Notes: a model not told the origin generated them from the letters alone. Shown: positions 32,471 to 43,379, counted from the stretch's first letter. The stretch: 64,000 bases of DNA from Oscheius dolichura (GCA_932521035.1 OW051494.1:8356001-8420000), one strand, 5' to 3'. Made by a program: numbers and translations.

Positions 32471-33493
32471 TTAGCAGAGTTTATAAGAGTCAGTGGGGCC
32501 AATGACCGGCATTGTCAGGTTACCGCCAACCATGCTGTCGTCCTTGGCCTTGGCGTCGCAGGCTTTCTTGGCGTAGTTGTAAAACATCAGCTCCAGTTTG
32601 TCTTCTTGTTTATCCCGGGGCATGTGCAAGAATTTGGGACAGATTACGGTAGTTCGGATCTCTTTGATGAATTCTTCTTTGCCCTCCTCGCCCAGGTACA
32701 TTTCAATCTGGTCGATGGCTGCTGCCGACTTGCTTACAATCGACTCGGCCGTTCTCTTCTGGAATGTGCGGATTTTATGATCCCGAGAGGAAAATAAAGC
32801 TACCTCTTCATTGGCAATGGTTGGGTACTGTTTGATAGCTGCGGTGAGGTCCTTCACTCGGGCAGGGCGGCTTCTCTCCGTGTTGGTGACCAGGTAAGCG
32901 GTGAAAATCAATGCACCATCGTCATCTGTGGCTTTCAGGGAACTCTAAAACAGTATTTTTGACTCTGACGAGATTAAAATCTTGGTTTAAAAGATCTGGA
33001 AAGCGAGCAGGTCAGTTAAACAATAGAATGAGAAGCAATTTCGCTTTGAAACCTATAAATTTAGATTCAAGTCGCTGCCAGCTCCTTCTGCCTACAGTAA
33101 CCAAGGACAGAAACTAGTTTGACAAGTTTAAAGGGCAATTTGATTCGCCACAGTATCCCAAAAGTTAAAAATCGGGACTAGGGCTTAAAACAGGGGTGGA
33201 ATACTACGAATACTATAACTAAGAACCCAATTTGACCGAGGTGTACGGTAATACGGTACGGACTTCATTTCGCCTTTTCTCCCCCAACGAACCTCTTTAA
33301 AGTGAAATTTATTGACGATATCCTTCAGCGCTTCAACTTTAGAAGTGATATTTGCCTTGGAAGTAGCATAGGCTGCTTCAATCTCCGATATGTATTGGTC
33401 CTTGCCGTCCTTGATCAAATCATTGAATGCCAATGGTTTCGCCTCCAAGTTGAGAAGTACAAAACTAGCCAGAAGCAGTAGCTTCAACCACAT
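32471..33493 (-). CDS. secreted helical family member B
   Basis: Exons 33493-33293, 32944-32804 and 32758-32471, all phase 0, 209 residues. Signal peptide MWLKLLLLASFVLLNLEA. Helical N-part DGKDQYISEIEAAYATSKAN, central motif LIFTAYLVTNTERSRPARVK and C-part MYLGEEGKEEFIKEIRTTVI are the three family blocks. Intron 2 is only 45 bp and intron 1 about 350 bp. The tail ends TDSYKLC. Secreted, function unknown. Confidence 0.8.
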
Positions 33494-33696
33494 TTCTGGA
33501 AATTAAAAGTGGAAAAAGGGTGGAGAATAGGGGAGAAGGGAGGTACAGCGATAAACAAAGTGACTCCGGCCCTCTCTGGCCAAAATTACAATCAAAGAGC
33601 AGATTGGGGCAGCTGTGTGCCCACGGGCGGGAGAAGACAAGATTAATGAGGTGCAAAGGGGAGAAAATAGCAAACAACTCCGTGAAAAAATATGGC

Positions 33697-33797
33697 GAGA
33701 AATTATCCAAGGGGTGGATGACTGGATAAAAATTGAGAGAAATTATCCAAGGGCTGGATGACTGGATAAAAACGATGAGAAATTATCCAAGGGGTGG
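33697..33797. repeat. 40-bp tandem repeat, about 2.5 copies
   Basis: GAGAAATTATCCAAGGG(G/C)TGG recurs at 33697, 33737 and 33777 with near-perfect unit identity. Confidence 0.85.
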
Positions 33798-33942
33798 TTG
33801 CCCTCCCCCCTTCTCCTCTTTTTAAATATGCTGGTTGTTCCCCTTTTCGCGCTCGTCTGCCCCTCTACCACGTGCTTTCCGTTATAAATCAAACCGTCGG
33901 CATGGGGAGGAGGCACGAATTTCTCACCATCGCTTGCGCGCG

Positions 33943-33950
33943 TATATAAG
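33943..33950 (+). promoter_or_regulatory. TATA box
   Basis: TATATAAG 36 bp before the start codon at 33986, in a short GC-rich promoter. Confidence 0.5.
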
Positions 33951-33985
33951 CGCTCTTCCCCCATTTCATCCTTTCCTCTCCCAAA

Positions 33986-34528
33986 ATGTCGAGTTTTAAA
34001 AAAATTCAAGGGTATTGGGTAAGTCGTCTCCTCATTCTAAATATTTCTCCTCTAGGTTAATTATATCAAGTGGACTTCCTGGATCCTGCCGGTTGTCTTC
34101 TGCATCTGGGCCGGCTGCGGACCGCGCCATCCCGATCTATCGGCCCTATGCCCCTATCAACAAGCCATACCGCTTTTGCTCTCAATAACGATGCTCACCG
34201 CCATTATCTACGCCATAGTCGCCTGCTCCTGCTACTGTTGTAACAGTGTAAGTTTTCCTTTGTTACTTCCCTTTAATCACCTCATTTCTTACAGAAAAAG
34301 GTCCTCTCGGATGGATTTTATGCTGTTTATGGATTGTTCTTGCACTTCTTCCAATTCCTCGGCCTCTTCTGGGTCTACAGTATCATCTCGACCGTCAGCT
34401 TCGATCCAAAGAGCCCTAACTATTGTGACAGGTCCATGTATCTTGCCTGTCTCTTTACCGTTAGTTATCCCTTGCTTCTCGTTTTGATTTTTGCCGCCAT
34501 CGCCTGCTATCTCCATGCTAATGACTGA
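33986..34528 (+). CDS. four-transmembrane protein, TMEM272-like
   Basis: Exons 33986-34018, 34056-34247 and 34295-34528, phase 0, 152 residues. Begins MSSFKKIQGYW. Four hydrophobic helices: ILPVVFCIWAGC, IPLLLSITMLTAIIYAIVAC, a helix around FYAVYGLFLHFFQFLGLFWV, and a last one YPLLLVLIFAAIACYL. The pattern CPYQQAIPLLLS between helices 1 and 2 and YCDRSMYLACLFTVSYPLLL before helix 4 recalls the TMEM272-like family of small four-TM proteins; this is by memory. Role unknown. Confidence 0.7.
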
Positions 34529-34952
34529 TTCAATTGAAATAACTCCCCGATTGTTGTATTCCCCATTGTTCTAGAAAATTGTAATGTAATGCATAATAAA
34601 GGTACTGTATCTATTCGTCTATAACCCAGTACAGGGCAAAAAGACTAGTCCAAAAGCTTCCCAAAGCGTGGCATTTTCGCGAGAATTTGAAAAAGTGTAA
34701 AGACGGGGTTTGAATGCGCGCGCAACCGGCGGTGAAAAATTCGTTTCTCTCATATTTTCTCACCAGCCATTGTCTCATCGAGGAGGGAGACACGTGGCAG
34801 CGGGTCAGCAGAAATGAACAAACAACAAAAACAGAGACGGGACATCGTGGAGAAGCGCTCCATTCTGATGGCTCCGCTATCTTTTCCTCCACCAGAAACT
34901 TGATTCTGATGGCTCAAAACAATTTAAAAAAATATAAATTTATTTTAGTAGC
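34529..34952. other. convergent spacer
   Basis: About 420 bp with poly(A) signals on both strands (AATAAA near 34596; reverse signal near 34940). No gene. Confidence 0.5.
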
Positions 34953-36155
34953 TCATGATGAGAGAATGGGATCTGAAAATTTTCAATTTATAGAGAGCAG
35001 AAAAAGTACAGCACCTTTTTGACAGATGTAGGCTCCTGTCACCGTAGTGTGGCTGGATCCCCATAGTCCTGAGCTCTCATCTATCCAGGTTGGACTGCTC
35101 GGGCCGTGTGGGGAGCCTGAAATCAGCTGATGATTAATTTGAGTGTAATGGAGATAATACAGTACCCCCGCTCATTTTACTCACCTTCTTCGAAATTCGA
35201 ATATCCAGAAAGATGAGAGCCATCGGGCCAGATACAATTAGACTTGATCAGGTCATAACAATATAGTCCAATCCAGGGAAATGAGGGCATTCCCTTGGAT
35301 TCTTGTATAGTGAATTGGGACACAAAATTATTCGTCTCTGCGTCGAGAATAATAGGGAAGAAGGCACTCTCATTGGCGCAAAGAGCTAGGGATTGGTTAT
35401 AGTTGATATCAACCCAGGGGTTGTACTGAAAGAATTGATCTCTTTCCAGGCGGGACCTTACTCTGTAACATTGGCAGGTTCCATTGTAGAGAGTGTAGCC
35501 TGGATCACATTTGGCAGTAACTGAAAGCCATTTAAATTAGAAGAGAAAGGCCATTTACCTGGACAACCGGATGGCCTGGCACTGGTTACTGTAACAGGAA
35601 CGGTAGTCGTCAAACAGCCATTTGGAGCCGCGTCTGGGTCAATCTGGCACATGTAGGGCTTGACAGAGCTGCAGAGCTCCTTTCTAAAACAATTCTGTTG
35701 AATAAAACTGGTAAAAAGGTCTCCTACGTCCACTGGTTGTCAACATCACGAGCTGCTCCACATTGATAGATACTGGGATCCGATGGCTGAGCAGACGCCC
35801 AGTTCTGATACGTCGAATTGTCTCCATCCGTCCAGGTCCACTGACTAGACATTAGATAATTCACCCCGACCCAATAACTGGGCGAAGGGGAAGTAGCCGC
35901 GGCGATTCCAGAAATATAAGAGTTTTCAAAGGAATTCGAGACGGAGACTAGGCTGCCACCCATGGAATTGCAGCTCTTCTCGGCTGCCAAGAAATTAGTG
36001 GCTTGGGGAACGTATTTATAACATCTGAAAGGGAAATTTTAACTGCTGATGGAGCAGGATTACTTATTGAAGAGGCTCTCATAAATGGTTCCAGCTGGAC
36101 AGGCGCCCAAAATGAAGGGAAGGAGCAGAAGAAAAAGGGTCGTTTGGAAGATCAT
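34953..36155 (-). CDS. secreted protein with two C-type lectin domains (clec 1)
   Basis: Seven exons: 36155-36064, 36024-35728, 35683-35559, 35520-35462, 35425-35185, 35116-35015 and 34972-34953, 311 residues. Signal peptide MIFQTTLFLLLLPFILGAC. First CLECT domain from CYKYVPQATNFLAAEKSC to ELC, with QPSD where sugar-binding lectins have QPD/EPN and DVDNQW near the WND position. A Thr-rich linker follows, then a second CLECT (CQCYR ... PWIGLYCYD ... AYICQK). Intron positions and phases are identical to the four plus-strand lectin genes at 44-52.5 kb. The second domain and the tail (only six codons in exon 7) have diverged most. Likely extracellular glycan binding or immunity, as known for nematode clec families. 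Confidence 0.88.
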
Positions 36156-36173
36156 TTCATGGCAAATGGGAGA

Positions 36174-36179
36174 GATAAG
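36174..36179 (-). promoter_or_regulatory. GATA-type site, clec 1
   Basis: GATAAG on the plus strand (CTTATC in the gene's orientation), about 20 bp upstream of the clec 1 start codon. The core is shared with sites before the other lectin genes. Confidence 0.35.
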
Positions 36180-36318
36180 ACCGCTCAACGAGGCCCGCTC
36201 TTCCATTCCTAATTGAGATTTCAATTTATTCCATTGCAAAACGAGGATTTATATTTATTTTCAAAACCTTACAACTGAAATAACAAAATTATTAAAAATA
36301 AATAAAAAGGAAAAGGAG

Positions 36319-36692
36319 TTAGAAAGGGACAATATGACGAGACTCAACACAAAGACACATCAGTGGACAGGGAAAAGCGTAGAAATGATAGTGGCCCGGG
36401 CTTCGCTGCATTGACCGAAGAGCATCCAAAACCTCGTCGTCGAGCGGTGGGTGTTGAACCATATCGAGCTTATTCTCTAGCTCACTTTAAACATCAGAAT
36501 AATTAGAGAGAAAAATGTATCTAACCTATGCCAGTATTCCGCAGCGTTGCTGGTTCGCTGAGCTACGATTCCAAATTTATGCCATAAGTCTTTGAAAGTG
36601 TCGTTTTCGCCCCAGGTTTCATCAAAATATTTGATGAACGCCAGATATGTGCTGGTAGCGTGATGCCCATCGGCTACTGGGCTTTCAAGCAC
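36319..36692 (-). pseudogene. MULE-type transposase C-terminal relic
   Basis: Exons 36692-36526 and 36484-36319. They encode STYLAFIKYFDETWGENDTF, then RTSNAAEYWHR, then HPPLDDEVLDALRSMQ and a stop. The order FxxTW, RT(S/N)NxxExxHR, HPxLxxxLxALR is the conserved end of MULE-like transposases. The catalytic core is absent upstream, so this is a remnant. Confidence 0.55.
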
Positions 36693-36831
36693 TCCGGACC
36701 GGAGGGATCAGCTCCTGTTGTAATCGTAGAACAGATAGGAAATTCACATACTTTAGGAAGAAACGAGACGGCCAACAGGAGATTGCTCACGACTATTTCT
36801 TCGAAATCCCGATTTCAATATAGAAGTATAG

Positions 36832-37300
36832 AGGTCATCTATGGTCCTGAAAAGATTATTAATGAAGAAAACAAAAAGAAGAACGATGAAAAAGCAGAAA
36901 AGGGAAGGAATAGGGGAAATTCGAAAAGATTCGGAACACAATAACAACCAGCTGGGAGCGAAGGACGGTGCGGGCAGGGGGCCAGGAAGGCTGCGCTGGT
37001 CCTAACGGGGTGTGTTGCTTGTAATGATATATGTGAGCACGGCTGGTGGGGAACAGAGGAAAAGGCACATTGGAGACTGGTCACCACATGTGCCCTTCTT
37101 GGACTGTCGGGCTCGCTTTGGTCAGAAATGGTATATTCGGGCTCAATTTAACAGAAATTCTAACAAAATTTAAGGTCATTTATGGTCCTGAAAAGATTAT
37201 TATCGAAGAAATCATGAAGAAGAATGAAAAAAATAAGAAAGCGAAAGGAATAGGGGGAAATTCGGAAAGTTTCGAAGCACAACAACAACCAGCTGGTGCG
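36832..37300. repeat. two diverged direct copies of a ~125-bp segment
   Basis: 36832-36956 and 37173-37300 both run AGGTCAT(C/T)TATGGTCCTGAA... to a conserved ACAACCAGCTGG. The 217 bp between them includes ATTGGAGACTGGTCACCACA, which recurs at 40702. Confidence 0.65.
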
Positions 37301-38263
37301 CGGGAAGGAGACAGACACGGGACCAGGATTGTTCTGTTCTGTTCTGGCACAGATATTCTTGCTAGCAAAGAAAGAAGTAGTGCTCTAAGGCCGGGTGGCC
37401 ACCACATGGCCTCTCTCTTCCGCCATGTGCGCAATAGAACTGCTGGTGAGGAAGCGGTAACTTTTGGATAAATTAAACGGGAGCGCTTCAGAGGAGTAGA
37501 GAAAAAAGAGTATCGGAGGATATCGGAAAGTGTAAAGGCTAATTTTAATTAATTCTTCTTATGAATTTTAACAAAATTCGCTCCGAAAAATTATTTCGGT
37601 GCCTGAAACTTGTTTTAAACTGCCGCCCCTGGGATAACGTCGTTACCTGTAATTTTACCTGTTCAAAGTCAACTTTCTTGCTTTTCATTTTCTGTTTATT
37701 TCACTGCTTGATGGCTGATCTTTTTCCGGCCACAGCTGCTGCTGGTCGCCGGATAAAGGTAACTTTTTTCCTGTTTTTCTTCGCTACGCAATGTTAGGCG
37801 CACCCGCACCCGTACATTATCGGCAGGATGCTCGTTTTCACTCAAATCAGCTATAAAATAGCTCAATTTTGTTCATGTTTTCTGTTCATACGCCTTTATT
37901 TTAGCAAATCCTACCCTAATAATGGGCAGATGTCTGTGTGTCTGTCTGTCTGTATGACCTGTCGTCTGTACGGATTGACCGGTCAAATGAGAGAGAAGCA
38001 GAAAGGTTCGACCGGCTGACCTTATCCGACTGTCAAAGCTTATGCGACAGGAAAATAACTAGAACAGTTCTTTGGGAAGGGGGAGCCGATTGTTTTTCGA
38101 TCGAGTTGTTAACGCCAGCGCCGTCGAAGACGGCCGGAGGCATACTTGTAATGATAGAAATTATTGCAGGACTGGTGTATAGATCTCATCTTCTTCACTC
38201 TTATGGGGCTGGTTTTAATGAGACACTTCTACGACTGTAAGCAGTTTCTTCCACTTGGAGTAT
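37301..38263. other. spacer with dispersed repeat
   Basis: No convincing gene. Contains a (GTCT)n run near 37932 and a segment (37912-38066) shared with 45853-46008. Confidence 0.5.
37912..38066. repeat. dispersed repeat shared with 45.9 kb
   Basis: Shares TACCCTAATAA, GAGAGAAGCAGAAAG, TTCGACCG(G/C)CTGACCTTATC and AAAATAACTAGAACA with 45853-46008 in the same order and spacing. Non-coding; probably a transposon fragment. Confidence 0.6.
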
Positions 38264-40571
38264 ATGAAGTTTTTAGTCGACATTATGATGATGGTGGATC
38301 CTCGCGTCGCCCTGAATCTCTACGTCGTCTTTGCCGGTTTCATTGTTGTCATTCTAACAGGTCAGTTGCACTCTGCCCTTTCTGTAGCATTGATGAACTG
38401 TCTCCACCCAAAGTGGGCCAGTTTTTTGGCTGATCCTGAACTCGATGCTCGCTTTTGCCCCATTTGTAAACTCCGTAATTCCAGCCAGCTTCGTTCTATA
38501 CCTTCGACGGCCTACAAAGACTGGTGGAACTGTGACCGGAAGAGATTTGGAATCTCCAATGGAGGATAGCTCGAATTCGGAGGATAACTACAGTGAGAGA
38601 GACTATTGGATGTCGGATGATGATGACGATGAAGATACTCAAGTAGCCGCGGATGATGTTACCGAGAGCGGAGAGGATTTGGAACCGAGAATGGAGGATA
38701 GCTGGAACGAAGAGGAGGAGGACTACATTGAAATGGACTATTGGACGTCGGAGGATGAAAACGACGAGCCTCGGACGTCCATTAAGAAGGGAATCCCACG
38801 CGAGCTTTGGAGACCAATTGACCATCCCAAGCCAGCGTACAGGACGGCAAAGGGACAAATATACGAAGCCTTTGGAATTCGAGACGGGGAAGAGATCCAG
38901 CAGCCGGCTCACCATCCGAATAGTCTTCTGGATAAGGAGAAGAAGAGCATCGAGGACAGGGAACGGGAGAAGAAGGAGCAGAGCCCGTCGATGTATAGCT
39001 ACGACCCTCGCTGCCTTGCCAAAGAATTTATCGACCTGGATCCGGAGACGTTTTTGGTGGACTCGTCCAAATTAAACCTCTGCTTCCTTAACACCGTCAT
39101 CCTTGCCAAGATCTGTGCCAACGTATGTCATTTTTGAAGGTATTTTATAATTGGTTTCAGTTGATTCCTTTAGATTTCATCAAGCTCTCGTTGACCTGCC
39201 GATATCTGCACTGGCGCATGTTTACCTTCACCACGTGCTATGCTCCCTACGAGGCCCGGATGAAAATTAGGGATAAAAAACTGAGGGAGGACACAAAATA
39301 CCGTACGATGCCTGAGATGGTCTACCGTTTCAATGTAGACCTGCCGCCTCGCGATGGCTGGGATAATCATTTTCGCTCTGAATGCGGTTACCGAGGATTC
39401 TTTGTCACCCGGCCCGATTGCTTCCGAAAGCCGTTTGTCTTCGACACGCTGGATATCATCCTTGAGGTCAGTTCGTGTGTTTCAGAGACCCTTGACAGCT
39501 GGATTTTTTGCTACCCCGGTCCAGTATCGTTTCCGGGATGTTCATTTTGCCCGAAAAGCAACTATACAACATACATATTTCTAGCTTCTTCACTACAAAA
39601 AAGAAGACTTCGACCGATGCCTGCCATATATTCTCCCTCTCCGCAAATATGCCAAGCATCTAGAAGTGAATTTCCATTGGCGTGGATATGGATGGGGCAG
39701 AGAACTGGATTATGATTATTACCGTCTTATCGACTATCAGGCAACTAACGACTTTCTCGAGGTTGCCTACTCCTAATATTTTATTTTCTTGTTCTCTTCA
39801 GAAAGTCAAGCCGATCAGTTTTGGTTCGCATGTTGCTTTGCCAGAAATGTTTCTAAATAGTGGCTTCCTCCGCAAGGTATGTTTTATTTTTTTTTGTAAG
39901 AGAGTCTTCCTTGAGCCATAGCCGGGGTTGGCTCCCTCCACGATTCTGTCTAACCAAAAATGGAGGTTCTTATTTCTTCCTTTTCAGATGGATACCGGGC
40001 ATTCTGGTGATCTTGACTACCGAGATCCACTGGAGAAGATTTTCCTCAATCGGATTGGCTACTATATAAAGCCTACGGACGACGCCGTGAAACGGACATT
40101 CAATGAATTTTTCTATGGTGCAACAAATTTGGAGTACCACAGCTACCACACCATTCAAAAGGACGACCAAGGAGGATTTCCTCTGTGAGAATACTTTATA
40201 TTGCATAATTCAATGGTTGTTCCAGGTTGGAGTATCTCTTCAGTCGATTTGCTCCCGAAGACGAGTACTATTTGGAGGACTGGGGCTACTATTGGACTAT
40301 GACAATTGCGACAAAGGAGACCGGAAGGAGGCACCGTGTCGAAATTTTAAAATTTAATTGGGAAGAGATGTACGTGAGGCGCGGCTACGCTCCTTTTCCA
40401 TTTTTTGTGTCTATCCGGATTGGAAAAGAGGAGACATTCGACAAATATAGCCATGGATGGGTCGATCTGAAGTACTGGTATAAGATGGAAACGGCAGTGG
40501 AGCCGGACGAGGAGGAGGAGGAGCCGGGAGGAGACGAGGAAGGACGGGCCGAGGACGAGCACGCGGCCTAG
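38264..40571 (+). CDS. F-box-like protein with acidic regions, fused to a TM-rich 5' exon
   Basis: Exons 38264-38360, 38422-39122, 39161-39466, 39585-39761, 39802-39876, 39988-40184 and 40226-40571; phases agree. Exon 1 and the start of exon 2 encode two hydrophobic helices (VALNLYVVFAGFIVVILT and ILNSMLAFAPFVNSVIPASF) ending VLYLRRPTK, which resembles the last helices of a 7TM receptor. An acidic stretch with an internal duplication (DYWMSDDDDDED / DYWTSEDENDE) follows. Then an F-box-like block (LDPETFLVDSSKLNLCFLNT ... KLSLTCRYLHWRM), a long conserved-looking body, and a poly-Glu tail. An alternative start at 38562 (MEDSSNSEDN) would give a soluble protein. F-box proteins recruit substrates to SCF ubiquitin ligases; the assignment is moderate. 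Confidence 0.65.
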
Positions 40572-41276
40572 GGAAAAAGATATCAATTTGTGTTTTTTGC
40601 GTAGATGTCCGAATAAATTGTACTATTTGAGTTGTTTTAGTTTTTCAGGCTTCTGGGAGAATGCTAGTTTTCCTTTGCACTCGCCTCTACCTAGTAAGTA
40701 ATTGGAGACTGGTCACCACATGTGCCCTCGGCTGTTTCTCATCTTTTAGGGCATTGCCTCTCCCGCCGAGTGTCGATTTCCCATTCATTACCCGCCCATA
40801 AAGTGCCGTCCCTTCTTGGACTGTCGGCAAATGCTTTGACAGAGCGGCCCTTTGTAGTGGTTTTTAGAAGACCCTATGTTTGAGAAAAGAAACCAAAAGA
40901 AAGGGAAGAGAAGAGGAAAAGAGAGGGGCAAACGGGAAGTGGATAGGGCACGCAAATGAATGGTCACCTGGGTCAGAAATAGTAAACAGAGAATGGCAGG
41001 GGAGACAGGCCACCACATGTCTCTCTTCCTCACTCTCACTTTCCTCTCACTGATCTGTTTCCTCCAAACTGGAGACCGCCTTCTCCACCACAGTAAATCC
41101 CCTTTTCTGTCTTTCCTCCACCACAATAACTCCCCTTTTCGGTTTTTTCGAAACCCCCAATCTGCTTTACCTGGATGGAAAGCAGGAAAGACGAGCACAC
41201 CTAGACTGCCGGCTCTTCAAAGCCGGGAAACCGGGTAAACGACCTCTAGCAGAAAGGCTTGGCTCGCTATTTTCAG
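40572..41276. other. spacer
   Basis: About 700 bp; contains fragments of the repeat at 37069-37110 (40702-40728 and 40807-40826), here split by about 80 bp. No gene. Confidence 0.45.
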
Positions 41277-41289
41277 GTGGCTGCGACGA

Positions 41290-41460
41290 ATGGATGAAGG
41301 CTTCTTGGTGGAGATGGCCGGTCAAGAAGATGAGAGCAGCTCTGACGCCGTCGTAGAGGAGAGGAAGGTCTTTGGAGAAGAACCGTGGACCAGACGAAGT
41401 CCCACTTGCAGTCAACTGATTTTGGGCAATTCCTGTGATGACAAGGAAGGAAGGAATTAA
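41290..41460 (+). CDS. hypothetical short exon paralogous to 30.57 kb
   Basis: After a TATTTTCAG acceptor (41276) the frame from 41290 gives 56 residues beginning MDEGFLVEMAGQEDESSSDA and ending CDDKEGRN. Similarity to 30568-30825 supports coding origin. It may be a 5' exon of the TM gene at 41.9 kb, but a phase-matching donor is not clear. Confidence 0.35.
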   Translation: MDEGFLVEMAGQEDESSSDAVVEERKVFGEEPWTRRSPTCSQLILGNSCDDKEGRN

Positions 41461-41905
41461 AAAAGGAAGAAAAATGACAAGGTTAGCTGTTTTCCCATCC
41501 CATGCAGGGTTTAACCACGTCAAAAGCAGTTCGACGCGAATTTTTCGACAGATTTCTACCCGCCCCGGAGAGGATTTTAACTGTACAACTGGTCAAAAAA
41601 AGATCTACGCTCTTTTATACGAAGAACAGAGCTTGTTACGGATTGATGGTCCGAAATTTACGCTCTGATTGTCCAAAATGGCTCATTTTCGAATGAAACT
41701 CTCCCTTCCGCGTCTGTCAGTCAGCTGAAAGAACCCAGAAACCGGCCGCTACCGAGTCCATTTTTACAAATTGCGTAAACGACCGCAAATCCGCGAAAGT
41801 TACTCGAAAAGGAAAGCAACCTACCGCATTTTTGCCGCCTTATAAAATGGTCATTTGGGTCAGAGCACCTTCCAGTGTTGTGTTACATTTAGTTATTCTT
41901 TCCAG

Positions 41906-42219
41906 GCTGCTCTTGCAAGAAGGAGCAGAACAAGACGAAGAAGGGCAAAAAGAAGAAAGAGAAATACAAGAAGGTCCGCGGCACGGACAAGTACGAGCCA
42001 CAGAACTATCTGCTCCGTATAGAGGGCGTCCTCTGCTGCGCCTCGCATGTCATGATCGTCCTCTGGCTGCTGCTCACCCTCGGCCTCCTTGTCCTCATCA
42101 TCTCTCTGCGCTTGTTTATATTCCCTCTTATCCAGCACATTAGGCGTAAAAGCCATAATTGTTCTTGGCCTTCCGCTACTCAAGTTTGTAACAGCACGTG
42201 TTTTATGGGCTTTTGTTAG
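41906..42219 (+). CDS. terminal exon: Lys-rich region plus transmembrane helix
   Basis: After a TTATTCTTTCCAG acceptor the frame beginning at 41908 reads CSCKKEQNKTKKGKKKKEKY and KKVRGTDKYEPQNYLLRIEG, then a strong transmembrane segment VMIVLWLLLTLGLLVLIISL and FIFPLIQ. Third codon positions are almost all G or C here, marking real coding sequence. The last ~26 codons, from IRRKSHN to the TAG at 42217, lie within the dispersed repeat that starts at 42137, so the original C-terminus may have been replaced by repeat sequence. Upstream exons uncertain. Family not recognised. Confidence 0.55.
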
Positions 42220-42400
42220 AATAACGGTGTGGGGAGAGCGCGGAGTACACTACACCGCTCTTGGCCTTCCGCTACTCAAGTTTGTAACAGCTACACGACT
42301 TTTGGAGCATGTTTGAGACGTTCCGCGCCTTTAAAAACTCGGCCATCAGCTGTATATGCCAATTTTTTCCACTATCAGACCACTGCACCCGTTCACGCAT
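42137..42400. repeat. dispersed repeat, copy 2, with internal direct repeat
   Basis: Related to 31545-31775. It contains TCTTGGCCTTCCGCTACTCA twice (about 42163 and 42260, 97 bp apart). Confidence 0.6.
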
Positions 42401-42434
42401 ATCGACGGCGCCCGTTACGTGGTGACCTGAAAGT

Positions 42435-42792
42435 CTAACTTAAATTGAGCGAAAAGATGTACTGACGGTATAAGGTAAATTCGCTAAAACGTGTTCCGTA
42501 GAGCTGCTCAATATCAATCTTTGTATAGCCAGAGATAGCCTTTCGGAAAAAGTAGGTCGCTTGCAGTTGCGGATACATTCGGCTATATTCTAAACCATAC
42601 GAGCTGCTCAGTTGGATAGAGATATTCTTGCTCCTTCGAATGAATTCATTCACTCCATGACATGTCTGTTGCAGACGGAAATAACTTTTAGATCAAGCTG
42701 AAATAATATTTGAGAAGAAAATGAAATCAAACCTTTCTGATGACTTTCTCCAGAAGATAAGGATCCAAATCGGCTAACAGAAAAGCTGCCAT
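42435..42792 (-). pseudogene. F-box-like gene with frameshift
   Basis: Exon 42792-42733 (MAAFLLADLDPYLLEKVIRK) joins in phase to LDLKVISVCNRHVME from 42697, together an F-box-like helix pair. A TGA stop follows at once. A different frame then stays open for about 70 codons (NEFIRRSKNISIQLSSSYGL ... to 42435). A single-frame change would restore one chain, so a frameshifted gene is likely. Confidence 0.4.
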
Positions 42793-42892
42793 CTTGCCAA
42801 CGGAAAGATACGAACTGAAATAAAGAGGCTGAAGTATTGCTGAAGAGAAAAGGGACACAATTTAACAAAAAAGAGAAATAATGAAAAAATGA

Positions 42893-43187
42893 TTAAAGGG
42901 ACAGTCTCGCACTGGTTTGATTGGGCACGAATTACTGTAGAATTTGGCTTTGGCGCCTCTTCTGGCAATTTGAATTTTATTGAAAACTCGTCATTTTGTA
43001 TTTTCGCATTTTATTCTTTGTTGCATATGATTCGCTAGCGTCTGCTGATCATTTTGATATAAAGAAATGCAAGAAATAATGAAAAAAATGAGCGAAAATG
43101 ATTTTTAACAAATAGCAGTAAATCTGCTCCATCTCATCGTACCCCAAATGGGGTACGTTCGCACCTATGCGAGACTGTCACTTTAAA
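42893..43187. mobile_element. MITE with TTAA-flanked inverted ends
   Basis: Left end TTAAAGGGACAGTCTCGCA, right end complementary to TTAAAGTGACAGTCTCGCA. TTAA at both boundaries is the target site of piggyBac-type elements. An inner palindrome GTACCCCAAATGGGGTAC lies at about 43139. Confidence 0.6.
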
Positions 43188-43314
43188 AACGAAAGCGACA
43201 GCGCAATAAAAGCGCGCCCTAATTCAAATTCACCCTTTTGAAATTTGAAAGCTGCCATCTTACAAAATCATCCCAGGTTTTCACAGAAAAAGCAGATTTC
43301 TGCAAACTTGTTTC

Positions 43315-43379
43315 ACCATGAATTCCTTCTATGGGTAGGTGTTTCACCAGGAATTAGATCTATGGGTAGGTGTTTCACC
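43315..43379. repeat. 31-bp direct repeat, two copies
   Basis: TATGGGTAGGTGTTTCACC recurs at 43330 and 43361 with similar flanks. Confidence 0.7.

Noticed and set aside
37930-37955. (GTCT)n run as a CRISPR-like or satellite array
   Set aside because: Only a short simple repeat inside a dispersed element; CRISPR arrays are not expected in a nematode and no spacer structure exists.
41832-42143. 103-codon plus-strand frame overlapping the TM exon
   Set aside because: The alternative frame starting at 41908 has strong G/C third positions, a Lys-rich region and a real transmembrane helix; this one is its shadow.
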